A DNA stretch of 8,857 nt from Treponema sp. (lineage in GTDB: Bacteria > Spirochaetota > Spirochaetia > Treponematales > Breznakiellaceae). Numbering within the stretch: the first letter of the stretch is position 1; every line of letters begins with the position of its first letter. A program made the translations under genes and the position numbers. The stretch spans positions 1 to 8,857 of the forward strand of contig JAIROE010000170.1 in the NCBI GenBank assembly GCA_031257715.1. The letters run 5' to 3'. The notes under the pieces are model-generated. The model saw only the letters and a list, made by a program, of their open reading frames with translations, did not search any database and was not told the origin of the DNA. Shown piece after piece: positions 1 to 6,086 of the stretch.

Positions 1-2
1 CC

Positions 3-407
3 CTTGCCGAAGACGCCGCGATACGGGCGATTGGAAGGGCGATACTCTTTCCCGGTGTGGCGGATACCCTTGAGCGCTTAAAAGCAATGGGAGCGGAACT
101 GTACATCGCCAGTACCGGTTCCCCCGCCCATGTCACCGCCGTTCTTGAAGCGTCGGGTCTCGGGCCGCTGTTCACAAGGCTTTGCTGCGGGAAGCCCCGG
201 AAAATTGAAATGGTGCGTACGATAATAAAACAGAACGATCCTTCCCTCTTTATCATGGTGGGCGACAGGCGCTTTGATGCTGAGGCTGCGGGGCGTAACG
301 GAATACATTCTGTCGGTGCGAGCTACGGTTATTGCGCCGAAAAGGACTATGATCTTTTTGATGAAATAATCAGCCGCCCTGAAGCATTGGTTGCCATGGC
401 CTCCTGA
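3..407 (+). CDS. HAD-superfamily hydrolase, C-terminal part (5' end outside window)
   Basis: The frame is open from the left edge, so the gene is truncated by the window and not by mutation; 134 codons plus a TGA stop are visible. What remains looks like the C-terminal half of a haloacid dehalogenase-like phosphatase. A cap-to-core segment reading LFPGVADTLERLKAMG leads into a strand ending IAST (motif II Ser/Thr). GKPRKIEMV follows with a probable motif III lysine, then MVGDRRFDAEAA carries the motif IV GD...D acidic pair that helps bind Mg2+. The nucleophile motif I (DxDxT) would lie upstream and cannot be checked. The family removes phosphate from small metabolites; a phosphoglycolate-phosphatase-like (Gph) member is a reasonable guess, but the substrate cannot be read from this fragment. 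It converges on the gatZ-like gene with only 23 bp between stop codons. That gap holds weak inverted repeats (CCTGA/TCAGG) and no T-run. A GTG at 57 is internal and is not the start. Confidence 0.8.
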   Translation, partial: LAEDAAIRAIGRAILFPGVADTLERLKAMGAELYIASTGSPAHVTAVLEASGLGPLFTRLCCGKPRKIEMVRTIIKQNDPSLFIMVGDRRFDAEAAGRNGIHSVGASYGYCAEKDYDLFDEIISRPEALVAMAS

Positions 408-430
408 AAACGGCCGCCTGAAAGCGCCGG

Positions 431-1768
431 TCAGGAACGAAAGCCGCAGGCGCCGGCGTAAAGGGCCAGCACTTTTTGAATACGGGCGGTTACCAGATCT
501 TCGGGGCTGTTTTTCACTGTTCCTTCGCACACCTGCATAAAAAGATCCGGCATGAATTGGCTCAAGAGTGAAAGGGGAATTGGTTTTTCAGAAAGATTGC
601 GGAAAAGGACGCCGATACAGTCGGAAAGACGTTTATCCGTCCAGTAATATCTGCACCGGTCGCTGAAGCTGTATTTTCTGGCGAAAGCCTTTTCCTTTTC
701 GGTACCCCGGTAATATTTTTCCCAGTAATTCGGGATGGAACCAAGCATCACTTCCTCAAGGGTCTCTTCCAGATTTGAACGCGGATTTTTTTTGCGGAGC
801 TGGTTCTCAATGTGGGCCAGTGAAAAGAGCGCTTCGCGAAAGGCGTAGGTCAGCCAAGGGCCGACCTTGAGAATTGCAAAATGATCCCGTACCATTTCCG
901 CAAGGCCCTTTCCGGTCTGGTAATCGGTGGAATGCGCTTCGAAGACCATGGGCCCGTTGTCCAGCGCGCATCCAAGATCCTTCGCCTTTTCGTGATCGTA
1001 ATAAAACACATGATCATTTCCGAATTCCACTCCCGGCTGGGCGACGACGGCAATTACCCTTTCCCAGGCTTCCTCCAGTCCCGCCCCGTAAAACGCCTGC
1101 CGCGTTATTTCAATGGTAGCGAGAACGCTTTCGCGGGAACTGGGCCGCACGGCCTCATGCGCATGGGCGCCTCCGGGGACGGGAACTTCGGTCCCGATGA
1201 TATACAGGGGTTTGTTTTTTCCATTGGAGGAGCAGCATGTTTTTTCGGCGATTTCGCAGAGTTTCGCCGCCCGTTTCGCGGCGATTTCATCGGGCAAGGC
1301 CCCGGTTCTTTCCCCGCCGTCATCTGCGCAGAACATGCTGGCGTCAAGGTGAAGTTTGAGGTAGCCTGCTTCCGCATAGGCTTTTATGAGCGCGCCGGCT
1401 TTTTCCATGGCGACGGCCGCGTTTTCACTCCGCCATACGCCGGGCCCCAGATGATCCCCGCCGAAGATGATCCTTTCACCGGGAAATTCCACCCCGGAGG
1501 CAATGGCAAGTACCTGCCGCATGAATTCCCGGGGAATCATGCCCGTGTAGCCGCCGTATTGATTCACCTGATTGGAAGTCGATTCGATCACGAGAAAAGA
1601 GCCGTCTTCCGCCGCCTGACGCATCGACGCCTTCAGCACCGCCGGATGGGCGCTGCATACCGAATAAACGCCGTAATTGTCTGCGGTGTTTTCCGGCCCG
1701 AAGGCTTTGTTTTTCAAAAGCCGTTCTTTAAGACTGTTAATCGTATCCATTGTATATTGGGGAACCAT
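431..1768 (-). CDS. gatZ: GatZ/KbaZ-family D-tagatose-1,6-bisphosphate aldolase subunit
   Basis: The 445-residue product matches the GatZ/KbaZ family along its whole length. Recognisable blocks are SVCSAHP (36-42), ESTSNQVNQYGGYTG (62-76), GGDHLGP (103-109), HLDAS (140-144), IGTEVPVPGG (191-200), QPGVEF (244-249), EAHSTDYQT (277-285) and HFAILKVGP (296-304). In E. coli this is the non-catalytic TIM-barrel partner that stabilises the class II aldolase GatY/KbaY, which splits tagatose-1,6-bisphosphate into dihydroxyacetone phosphate and glyceraldehyde-3-phosphate. Older databases called the family tagatose-6-phosphate kinase. No GatY/KbaY partner lies in the window. The protein is about 25 residues longer than E. 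coli GatZ, with a longer N-terminus before SVCSAHP and a small insertion near 178-186. The start is uncertain: an ATG at 1748-1750 (residue 7) is nearly as good, and neither has a strong ribosome binding site. It is divergent from the AraC regulator, which is the obvious candidate to control it. The subunit family is certain; the sugar is not. Confidence 0.93.
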   Translation of the reverse strand: MVPQYTMDTINSLKERLLKNKAFGPENTADNYGVYSVCSAHPAVLKASMRQAAEDGSFLVIESTSNQVNQYGGYTGMIPREFMRQVLAIASGVEFPGERIIFGGDHLGPGVWRSENAAVAMEKAGALIKAYAEAGYLKLHLDASMFCADDGGERTGALPDEIAAKRAAKLCEIAEKTCCSSNGKNKPLYIIGTEVPVPGGAHAHEAVRPSSRESVLATIEITRQAFYGAGLEEAWERVIAVVAQPGVEFGNDHVFYYDHEKAKDLGCALDNGPMVFEAHSTDYQTGKGLAEMVRDHFAILKVGPWLTYAFREALFSLAHIENQLRKKNPRSNLEETLEEVMLGSIPNYWEKYYRGTEKEKAFARKYSFSDRCRYYWTDKRLSDCIGVLFRNLSEKPIPLSLLSQFMPDLFMQVCEGTVKNSPEDLVTARIQKVLALYAGACGFRS

Positions 1769-1831
1769 CGCGTATTGCCTGAGGGTATTATTTCATGTAT
1801 TACGGGGAATTACAATGGGGGGGTACTATGT

Positions 1832-1860
1832 TTTCCAAATGCCGGAGAATATGATATACT
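1832..1860 (+). promoter_or_regulatory. Probable sigma70 extended -10 promoter of the AraC gene
   Basis: TTTCCA (1832-1837, 4 of 6 to TTGACA) is followed after exactly 17 bp by TATACT (1855-1860, 5 of 6 to TATAAT). TG at 1852-1853, one base before the hexamer, makes it an extended -10. Transcription would start near 1867. That would place an upstream in-frame ATG (1815) outside the message and supports translation from 1905. Recognised by eye only. Confidence 0.5.
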
Positions 1861-1904
1861 ATTCCTGTTCCAGAAAAAAGGAAATTTACAAGAGAATACA
1901 ATTT

Positions 1905-1940
1905 ATGGATCAGCGTTACTTTATGGATCAGCGCTACCTT
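1905..1940 (+). repeat. 18-bp tandem duplication at the start of the AraC gene
   Basis: The units 1905-1922 and 1923-1940 are ATGGATCAGCG(T/C)TAC(T/C)TT, identical at 16 of 18 positions and in frame. They encode MDQRYF then MDQRYL. Each copy begins with a possible start codon and is preceded by TTT, so loss or gain of one unit would leave the frame and a start intact. Confidence 0.9.
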
Positions 1941-2789
1941 GAAAGAAAGAAACTGGATCCCACGTTTCCATTTCTTTGCTGGAAAAGCGCCAAAGCGTCA
2001 TTTCCGCTGCATTGGCATGACTGTTTCGAAATTGTTCTTGTCTCGGGAGGCAGCATGAATGTCTCCATAGATGACAGGGTATTTGAGGCGTCAGCCGGTG
2101 ATATAATCATGATCAATTCCGGCGTCGTACACGGCTATCTGGATCCACATTCGGAAACGACCATAAAGGGGTTTCAGTTTGATATCACGTTTTTTGACGA
2201 AAGTTTTATAAGCCTGCGTGATACAATATTTCAAAATCCAATATTGGGGAAAAAGACGGGCGAGGCTGTCTGCGTCCGGCTGCGGCGGCTGCTGTACAAA
2301 ATGTTCCACGAATATACGGAAAAAACCATAGGGTATCAGCTTGCGGTAAAATCAGGGCTCTACGAGCTCCTGCTCATGATACTGCGGGAAATGCCCAGGC
2401 AGGCCGGTGTATCATCGCCCAAATCAAAACAGATGCTCGCGCTCGTTCTCAAAAATATCGGCGATCCTGAATTTACGCTGACGAAAGCCGCGGGCACGCT
2501 GAATTTAAATAAATTCTATTTTTCCCATTTTTTCAAGAATATTACCGGACAGTCTTTTCATTCATACCTTGTCAAGACCAGGGTTTCTTTTGCGGAACGT
2601 TATCTAAGGGAGTCAAAAATGTCCGTTACCGATATAGCGTTTCATTCCGGCTTTAATTCGCTTCAAACATTCAACAGGGCCTTTAAGTCGTTAACCGGTT
2701 TTACCCCCAGGGATTATCGCCGTGAAAACGGCGTTTCCAATGCCGTAAAGTATGTTTTCCCCATGTCAACAGTCCGGGAAGGCTTCTAA
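1905..2789 (+). CDS. AraC-family transcriptional regulator
   Basis: The 294-residue product has the usual two-part AraC layout. The N-terminal cupin-like sensor has HWHDCFEIVLVSGG at 36-49 and AGDIIMINSGVVHGY at 64-78, the arrangement seen in sugar-responsive members. The C-terminal DNA-binding domain has two helix-turn-helix units: LTKAAGTLNLNKFYFSHFF near 192-210 and the second at about 241-263, with IAFHSGFNSLQTFNRAFK leading into TGFTPRDYR (264-272), the family signature. The start at 1905 gives a normal length and lies downstream of the promoter at 1832-1860. ATGs at 1815 (324 residues) and 1923 (288 residues) are in the same frame, and the ribosome binding site (AGAGAA, 8 nt upstream of 1905) is weak. 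The first 36 bp are a duplicated 18-mer, so two start codons are stacked. By context it probably controls the divergent gatZ-like gene and perhaps the transporter operon. The ligand is unknown. Confidence 0.92.
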   Translation: MDQRYFMDQRYLERKKLDPTFPFLCWKSAKASFPLHWHDCFEIVLVSGGSMNVSIDDRVFEASAGDIIMINSGVVHGYLDPHSETTIKGFQFDITFFDESFISLRDTIFQNPILGKKTGEAVCVRLRRLLYKMFHEYTEKTIGYQLAVKSGLYELLLMILREMPRQAGVSSPKSKQMLALVLKNIGDPEFTLTKAAGTLNLNKFYFSHFFKNITGQSFHSYLVKTRVSFAERYLRESKMSVTDIAFHSGFNSLQTFNRAFKSLTGFTPRDYRRENGVSNAVKYVFPMSTVREGF

Positions 2790-2808
2790 AACCCCCGGCC
2801 GGGTTTTT
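2788..2808 (+). terminator. Bidirectional intrinsic terminator between convergent genes
   Basis: AAAACCC (2788-2794) pairs with GGGTTTT (2801-2807) around a CCGGCC loop, giving a 7-bp stem with a T5 run on the plus strand. On the minus strand the A-run becomes TTTT, so the element can also stop transcripts of the DUF1080 gene ending at 2815. It overlaps the TAA of the AraC gene, and only 25 bp lie between the two stop codons. Confidence 0.75.
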
Positions 2809-2814
2809 GGTCTT

Positions 2815-3633
2815 CTACAGTTCCCTGATATAAATATTCTTCCAGCGGCAGACCGCGCCCGGAGCCCAACGGTCGTCCCCCATGCCGGGATCGTTGTCGT
2901 GGATCTCCAGTGCGATATGACCGGCCCTGCCCAAAAGTCCTGCCACCGCGGCTTTATCGTAATCGGGCCACTCAATTTTCCCGCTGTCCATCTCGTAGGC
3001 TTTGACCCCGTTTATCCAGGTGGTCAATACCGGATATTCCCCCACACAACGGACCCGAAAATTGTTCCAGCCGTTCCAGTTCCAGATCCTGAAAAATTCC
3101 TCCGGCTCAATGGCGTGGCTCAAGAGGGCTCTTTTGGCATCGGTGACGGGTTCCAGAGTTGTCTCCGGCTTTTCCATGATGAGTTTTTGCGGCCTGCCGT
3201 CGCCGTCCCGCAGAACATCGACGTTAAAGGAAATGGCGTGAAAACCGGAGATGCCGTTACCGTAAAAACCGCCAATTGCGCCCGACTTGCGGTGATCAAG
3301 GAGGATCTGGAATCCCTGTGTGGCCCGGCCCGTTGTCCGCACCAGGAGCCCCGTATCCACCGGCCAGTCGGGCATGGCGTCATAGGAAAGCTCAAAATCG
3401 GCGAATTTCCCGTCGGTCAAAAGGTAGCCGCCATAGCCCTTGATGCTTTGGGCTCCGGTAATAACCCCGTCAATAACCGACCACGCGCCGCTGGTGGATT
3501 GGGCCGTCCTGTAATGTTCGGTTGTGGTATCCGGTTCAGGCCCCCCGGGGTAACGTGCCGTGGGAAGCCGGGGCACCGCGTGCCAGCCCTTTAATGTGTT
3601 TCCGTCGAAAAGAACCCTGCCCCTGTCCGCCAT
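2815..3633 (-). CDS. DUF1080 / 3-keto-disaccharide hydrolase-family protein
   Basis: The 272-residue product is a single DUF1080 domain (Pfam 3-keto-disaccharide hydrolase, concanavalin-like beta-sandwich). Typical segments are LFDGNTLKGW (8-17), WSVIDGVITG (51-60), GGYLLTDGKFADFEL (68-82), DTGLLVR (93-99), GFQILLDH (107-114), WNNFRVRCVG (189-198), TTWINGVK (204-211), GHIALEIHDN (238-247) and RWKNIYIREL at the C-terminus. Members studied elsewhere cleave 3-keto-glycosides made by a sugar 3-dehydrogenase. Many others are secreted, but this one has no signal peptide, so it should act in the cytoplasm. The start at 3633 is chosen because a perfect AAGGAG lies 6 nt upstream; the frame runs on to 3798 but that extension has no family similarity. 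It is divergent from the SDR, with 133 bp between them. No Gfo/Idh/MocA-type 3-dehydrogenase is in the window, so the activity is inferred from family only. Confidence 0.88.
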   Translation of the reverse strand: MADRGRVLFDGNTLKGWHAVPRLPTARYPGGPEPDTTTEHYRTAQSTSGAWSVIDGVITGAQSIKGYGGYLLTDGKFADFELSYDAMPDWPVDTGLLVRTTGRATQGFQILLDHRKSGAIGGFYGNGISGFHAISFNVDVLRDGDGRPQKLIMEKPETTLEPVTDAKRALLSHAIEPEEFFRIWNWNGWNNFRVRCVGEYPVLTTWINGVKAYEMDSGKIEWPDYDKAAVAGLLGRAGHIALEIHDNDPGMGDDRWAPGAVCRWKNIYIREL

Positions 3634-3639
3634 ATCTGT

Positions 3640-3645
3640 CTCCTT
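3640..3645 (-). promoter_or_regulatory. Ribosome binding site fixing the DUF1080 start
   Basis: On the minus strand AAGGAG sits 6 nt ahead of the ATG at 3631-3633. It decides between this start and a longer in-frame one at 3798 that would run across the SDR start and the whole intergenic region. Confidence 0.85.
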
Positions 3646-3680
3646 AAGTTTAAGGGTGAATTTGAAATCCCCTGTCCATA

Positions 3681-3707
3681 CTAGACAGTCTTTCCAAAGA
3701 TTGCTAG
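3681..3707. promoter_or_regulatory. Imperfect palindrome, possible operator between DUF1080 and SDR genes
   Basis: A core TCTTT-CC-AAAGA (3689-3700) is flanked on both sides by partly matching arms that end in CTAG (3681-3684 and 3704-3707), giving a 27-bp imperfect inverted repeat. It lies near the middle of the divergent intergenic region, where a repressor of both genes would be expected. No convincing -35/-10 pair was found for either gene, so function is a guess from position and symmetry. Confidence 0.4.
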
Positions 3708-3719
3708 TGTTTGAAGCAA

Positions 3720-3744
3720 TCCCCAAACCCGGCTGGTTTTGGGA
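3720..3744 (+). promoter_or_regulatory. Hairpin in the 5' leader of the SDR gene
   Basis: TCCCCAAACC (3720-3729) pairs with GGTTTTGGGA (3735-3744) at 9 of 10 positions around a CGGCT loop. It ends 11 nt before the SDR ribosome binding site (AAAGGA, 3756-3761). It is not followed by a T-run, so it is not a terminator on this strand. It could be an operator or an mRNA structure. Confidence 0.45.
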
Positions 3745-3766
3745 AACTTGCCCGTAAAGGATTACC

Positions 3767-4483
3767 ATGAATAACTCAAAGAAAGCAATCGCCATCACCG
3801 GCGCTTCCCGGGGGCTTGGCCTCGTGATGACCAGAGAATTCCTCGCCGCGGGGGATACGGTCTATGCCCTTGTCCGCGGCGGCGGCGGAAAGGAACTGTC
3901 CGCCCTTTTGCCGCGGTTCCCCGATACTCTGGTTACGGTGCCTTGTGACGTGGGGTCGACAGAAAGCGTGGGCAGGGCGGCGGAAGAAGTAAAGGCCCGT
4001 ACAAATCACCTTGACATGCTTGTCAATAACGCGGGAGTCAATTTTGATATGGGGCATGTGGTCGATTTTACCCAAACCGATTTTGACGAAATGGAAAAGA
4101 CCTTTAATATAAACACCGTCGGGGTTATGCGGGTGGTAAAGGCATTTGATCCCCTTTTGCGGGAGGGAAGCTGGTCTGTTGCCATATCTTCCGGTGCGGG
4201 AAGCATCACCCGGAATCCCGCCACCGAGGTTGAAATTGCCTACCGGGTGTCCAAAACGGCGCTGAACATGGCCTTCCGCCTTTACGGCAATACGGTGCGA
4301 AAGCGGAAAGTACGGACCCTGCTTGTCGATCCCGGCTGGATGCGAACCGCCATGGGCGGGCCCGGCGCCACCTGCGATCCCGAAGAAAACGGCCGCCTTA
4401 TCGTCAGCCTGCTTAAATCCGCGGATACTCTGTCCGAAGATGTTCTTTTTGTCGATTTTAACGGGAAAGAAGTCCCCTGGTAG
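3767..4483 (+). CDS. Short-chain dehydrogenase/reductase (SDR)
   Basis: The 238-residue product is a classical SDR, an NAD(P)-dependent Rossmann-fold oxidoreductase. The cofactor loop TGASRGLG is at 11-18, CDV at 60-62 (adenine-ring contact), NNAG at 87-90 and the catalytic Asn at 115. SSG at 141-143 supplies the serine and the YRVSK stretch gives Tyr159 and Lys163. PGWMRT at 189-194 is the usual segment after the active site. The glycine loop followed by a basic residue (SRG) hints at NADP(H), but cofactor choice cannot be settled by eye. Overall style resembles the C-factor/sniffer carbonyl reductase group. AAAGGA 5 nt upstream of the ATG supports the start. It is divergent from the DUF1080 gene and 178 bp upstream of the transporter operon. 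A role in oxidising or reducing a sugar intermediate is plausible, and no substrate can be named. No intrinsic terminator is seen after its stop. Confidence 0.93.
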   Translation: MNNSKKAIAITGASRGLGLVMTREFLAAGDTVYALVRGGGGKELSALLPRFPDTLVTVPCDVGSTESVGRAAEEVKARTNHLDMLVNNAGVNFDMGHVVDFTQTDFDEMEKTFNINTVGVMRVVKAFDPLLREGSWSVAISSGAGSITRNPATEVEIAYRVSKTALNMAFRLYGNTVRKRKVRTLLVDPGWMRTAMGGPGATCDPEENGRLIVSLLKSADTLSEDVLFVDFNGKEVPW

Positions 4484-4568
4484 ACAGACGTGGTTTTGAG
4501 ATAAAACTTGACTGAATTAATATATCCCTCTTCAGGGCGGCTAAAAAAGCAAGATTTGAGAAGTATTG

Positions 4569-4612
4569 GCAATTATTGGTAAGCCCGATTTTTCTTCGGG
4601 ATGTATAATTGC
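4569..4612 (+). promoter_or_regulatory. Promoter region with nested palindrome before the transporter operon
   Basis: A perfect TATAAT (4604-4609) is the best -10 upstream of the binding-protein gene, but no sequence resembling TTGACA lies 15-19 bp ahead of it. In that place are two nested inverted repeats: an outer perfect 8-bp pair GCAATTAT (4569-4576) / ATAATTGC (4605-4612), and an inner pair CCCGA (4584-4588) / TCGGG (4596-4600). The outer right arm overlaps the -10. Transcription would begin near 4616, giving a leader of about 46 nt. That leader starts with another small hairpin (ACTTTCC / GGAAAAGT with a GGAA loop, 4614-4632). A weak -35 plus symmetry fits a regulated promoter, for example one activated by the nearby AraC protein or by another regulator. 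Confidence 0.5.
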
Positions 4613-4661
4613 TACTTTCCGGAAGGAAAAGTTGATATTTATTTATCGGGAGGTATGTGTA

Positions 4662-5990
4662 ATGAAAAAATTGGGTGTGTGCTTGTTGCCGGTTCTGCTT
4701 GCCTGTATGGTTTTGCTGCCGGGGTGTCAAAAAGAAGGCGGCGCGGCCGCCGTTGCGGGTTCCAAACAGCTGTTGAAATTCTGGTATCCTTTTGGCGGTG
4801 ATTCCGAGAAATGGGAGCTGTGGGTAATTGACGAATTCATGAAGGATAATCCCCAATACACGGTAGAATCTACCTATGTACCGGAAGCGGCGGGGATTCG
4901 CAACGGAAAATTAATGGCCGCCATCAATTCGGGTGATGTGCCCGATCTTATTGAAAGCGACGCGCTTGCGGAAACCTATTCCCTGGCGGCGCAGGGAGCT
5001 TTCGAGCCCCTTGACAATGCCTTTAAGGAAGTAGGGATTAATGTTGACAATATTAATCCCGCCGTTATCCCGTTGATGAAATACAACGGAGTTACTTATA
5101 TTTTCCCCCACAATACGGATACGATCCTCCTGTTCTATCGTACCGATCTTTTCGAAGAAGCGGGTTTGGATCCATCCAGGCCGCCCAAAACCATTGCCGA
5201 ACTGGACGAATACGCCCAGAAGCTGACCGTTTCCAGCGGCCGGGATGTGACCCGTTATGGCTTTATTCCCTGGCTTGACGCCGGCGCGGATGCTCCCACA
5301 TGGTACCGCCAATTCGCCGCCAGTGTTTACGACGTTTCAACGGATACCCTGACTCTGGCAAATCCCGCGGTGGCGCGGGTGTTTGAATGGCAGCGTTCCT
5401 ATGCCCAACGGCACGATCCTGAACGGATGCGGGCCTTTACTTCCAGTTTGGGCGCGGCCTTTTCCCCGGACCATGCCTTTATGCAGGGCAAGGTGGCCAT
5501 GACGGTGATAGGAAACTGGTTCTGCAATGCTTTGCGGATCTATGCTCCGGATACCAAATTCAACGTGGCCCCCATTCCGGCAATTGACGCCGATCATTAC
5601 GGTGGCTGCAGTCTGACCGGCAATAATTACGCTTCTCCCAAGGGCGCCAAGAATGTAAACGCGGCGGTGGTTTTTGCCGATTATACCCAGCAGAGCAAAA
5701 TTCTGGAGGATAATAACGCCCAATGGCGTTCTCTGGGCATTTACAAGGGCGCATATGAGGGATTATCCCTTTATGAGAACAAGGATCCCTACCTTATGGT
5801 GTGTATTGACGTGACCTTTAACAAGAATTCCGGACAGTGGGTGTTGTCTCCCATAACCAACATGCTGAATGACCGCTTGACGGCTTTTCGGGATGAGGCG
5901 ATTTACACCAACAACAACATTATGGAAGGTCTGCGCAATCTTGAGACTGCTCTACAGAGCGAGCTCAACCGGACTTTACAGAGGCAGTAG
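4662..5990 (+). CDS. Sugar ABC transporter substrate-binding lipoprotein (CUT1, SBP family 1)
   Basis: The 442-residue product begins with a lipoprotein signal peptide: MKK, a hydrophobic stretch, then LLPGC with the lipidated cysteine at residue 22. Proline at -2 is unusual for a strict lipobox, though spirochaetal lipoboxes are known to be loose. The mature part matches family 1 extracellular solute-binding proteins of carbohydrate uptake transporters: LLKFWYPFGG near the N-terminus, SGDVPDLIESDA, YIFPHNTDTILLFYRTDLFEEAGLDP and FMQGKVAMTVIGNW, the last being the usual hinge-side block. It would bind a sugar outside the cytoplasmic membrane and deliver it to the two permeases downstream. The start is set by GGGAGG (4648-4653) 8 nt ahead of the ATG and by the signal peptide; a longer in-frame start at 4566 is rejected. 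First gene of the probable operon. The ligand (oligosaccharide, glycoside or polyol) cannot be read from the sequence. Confidence 0.93.
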   Translation: MKKLGVCLLPVLLACMVLLPGCQKEGGAAAVAGSKQLLKFWYPFGGDSEKWELWVIDEFMKDNPQYTVESTYVPEAAGIRNGKLMAAINSGDVPDLIESDALAETYSLAAQGAFEPLDNAFKEVGINVDNINPAVIPLMKYNGVTYIFPHNTDTILLFYRTDLFEEAGLDPSRPPKTIAELDEYAQKLTVSSGRDVTRYGFIPWLDAGADAPTWYRQFAASVYDVSTDTLTLANPAVARVFEWQRSYAQRHDPERMRAFTSSLGAAFSPDHAFMQGKVAMTVIGNWFCNALRIYAPDTKFNVAPIPAIDADHYGGCSLTGNNYASPKGAKNVNAAVVFADYTQQSKILEDNNAQWRSLGIYKGAYEGLSLYENKDPYLMVCIDVTFNKNSGQWVLSPITNMLNDRLTAFRDEAIYTNNNIMEGLRNLETALQSELNRTLQRQ

Positions 5991-5995
5991 ACGGG

Positions 5996-6059
5996 AGGAC
6001 TGTCCCCCGGCGGTTTATATGGCGGCTTGCCGTGTTTTGTGCCGAAGGGGGACGGTCCT
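5996..6059 (+). repeat. Intercistronic 13-bp stem-loop (REP-like) between binding-protein and permease genes
   Basis: AGGACTGTCCCCC (5996-6008) pairs with GGGGGACGGTCCT (6047-6059) over all 13 positions, with one T-G wobble. The 38-nt loop contains a further small hairpin (CGG-CTTG-CCG, 6023-6032). There is no T-run after it, so it is not a standard terminator. Its place, just after the binding-protein stop, is where bacteria commonly keep a structure that stabilises the upstream message and lowers permease output. Confidence 0.7.
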
Positions 6060-6086
6060 GTTCTTTGCCAGGGCAAGGGGGTAATA

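Noticed and set aside
408..430. Possible terminator between the HAD and gatZ-like genes
   Set aside because: Only short inverted repeats are present and there is no T-run on either strand.
881..1942. A 353-codon plus-strand open frame opposite the gatZ-like gene
   Set aside because: It lies almost wholly antisense to a gene with clear family motifs, shows no recognisable domain, and such long shadow frames are expected where the real gene is rich in G/C at third positions.
2752..3594. A 280-codon plus-strand open frame opposite the DUF1080 gene
   Set aside because: It is antisense to a gene with family motifs and a perfect ribosome binding site, runs through the bidirectional terminator, and its translation has no protein-like pattern.
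4508..4526. TTGACT followed by TATATC as a promoter for the transporter operon
   Set aside because: The spacer is only 7 bp, far too short for sigma70.
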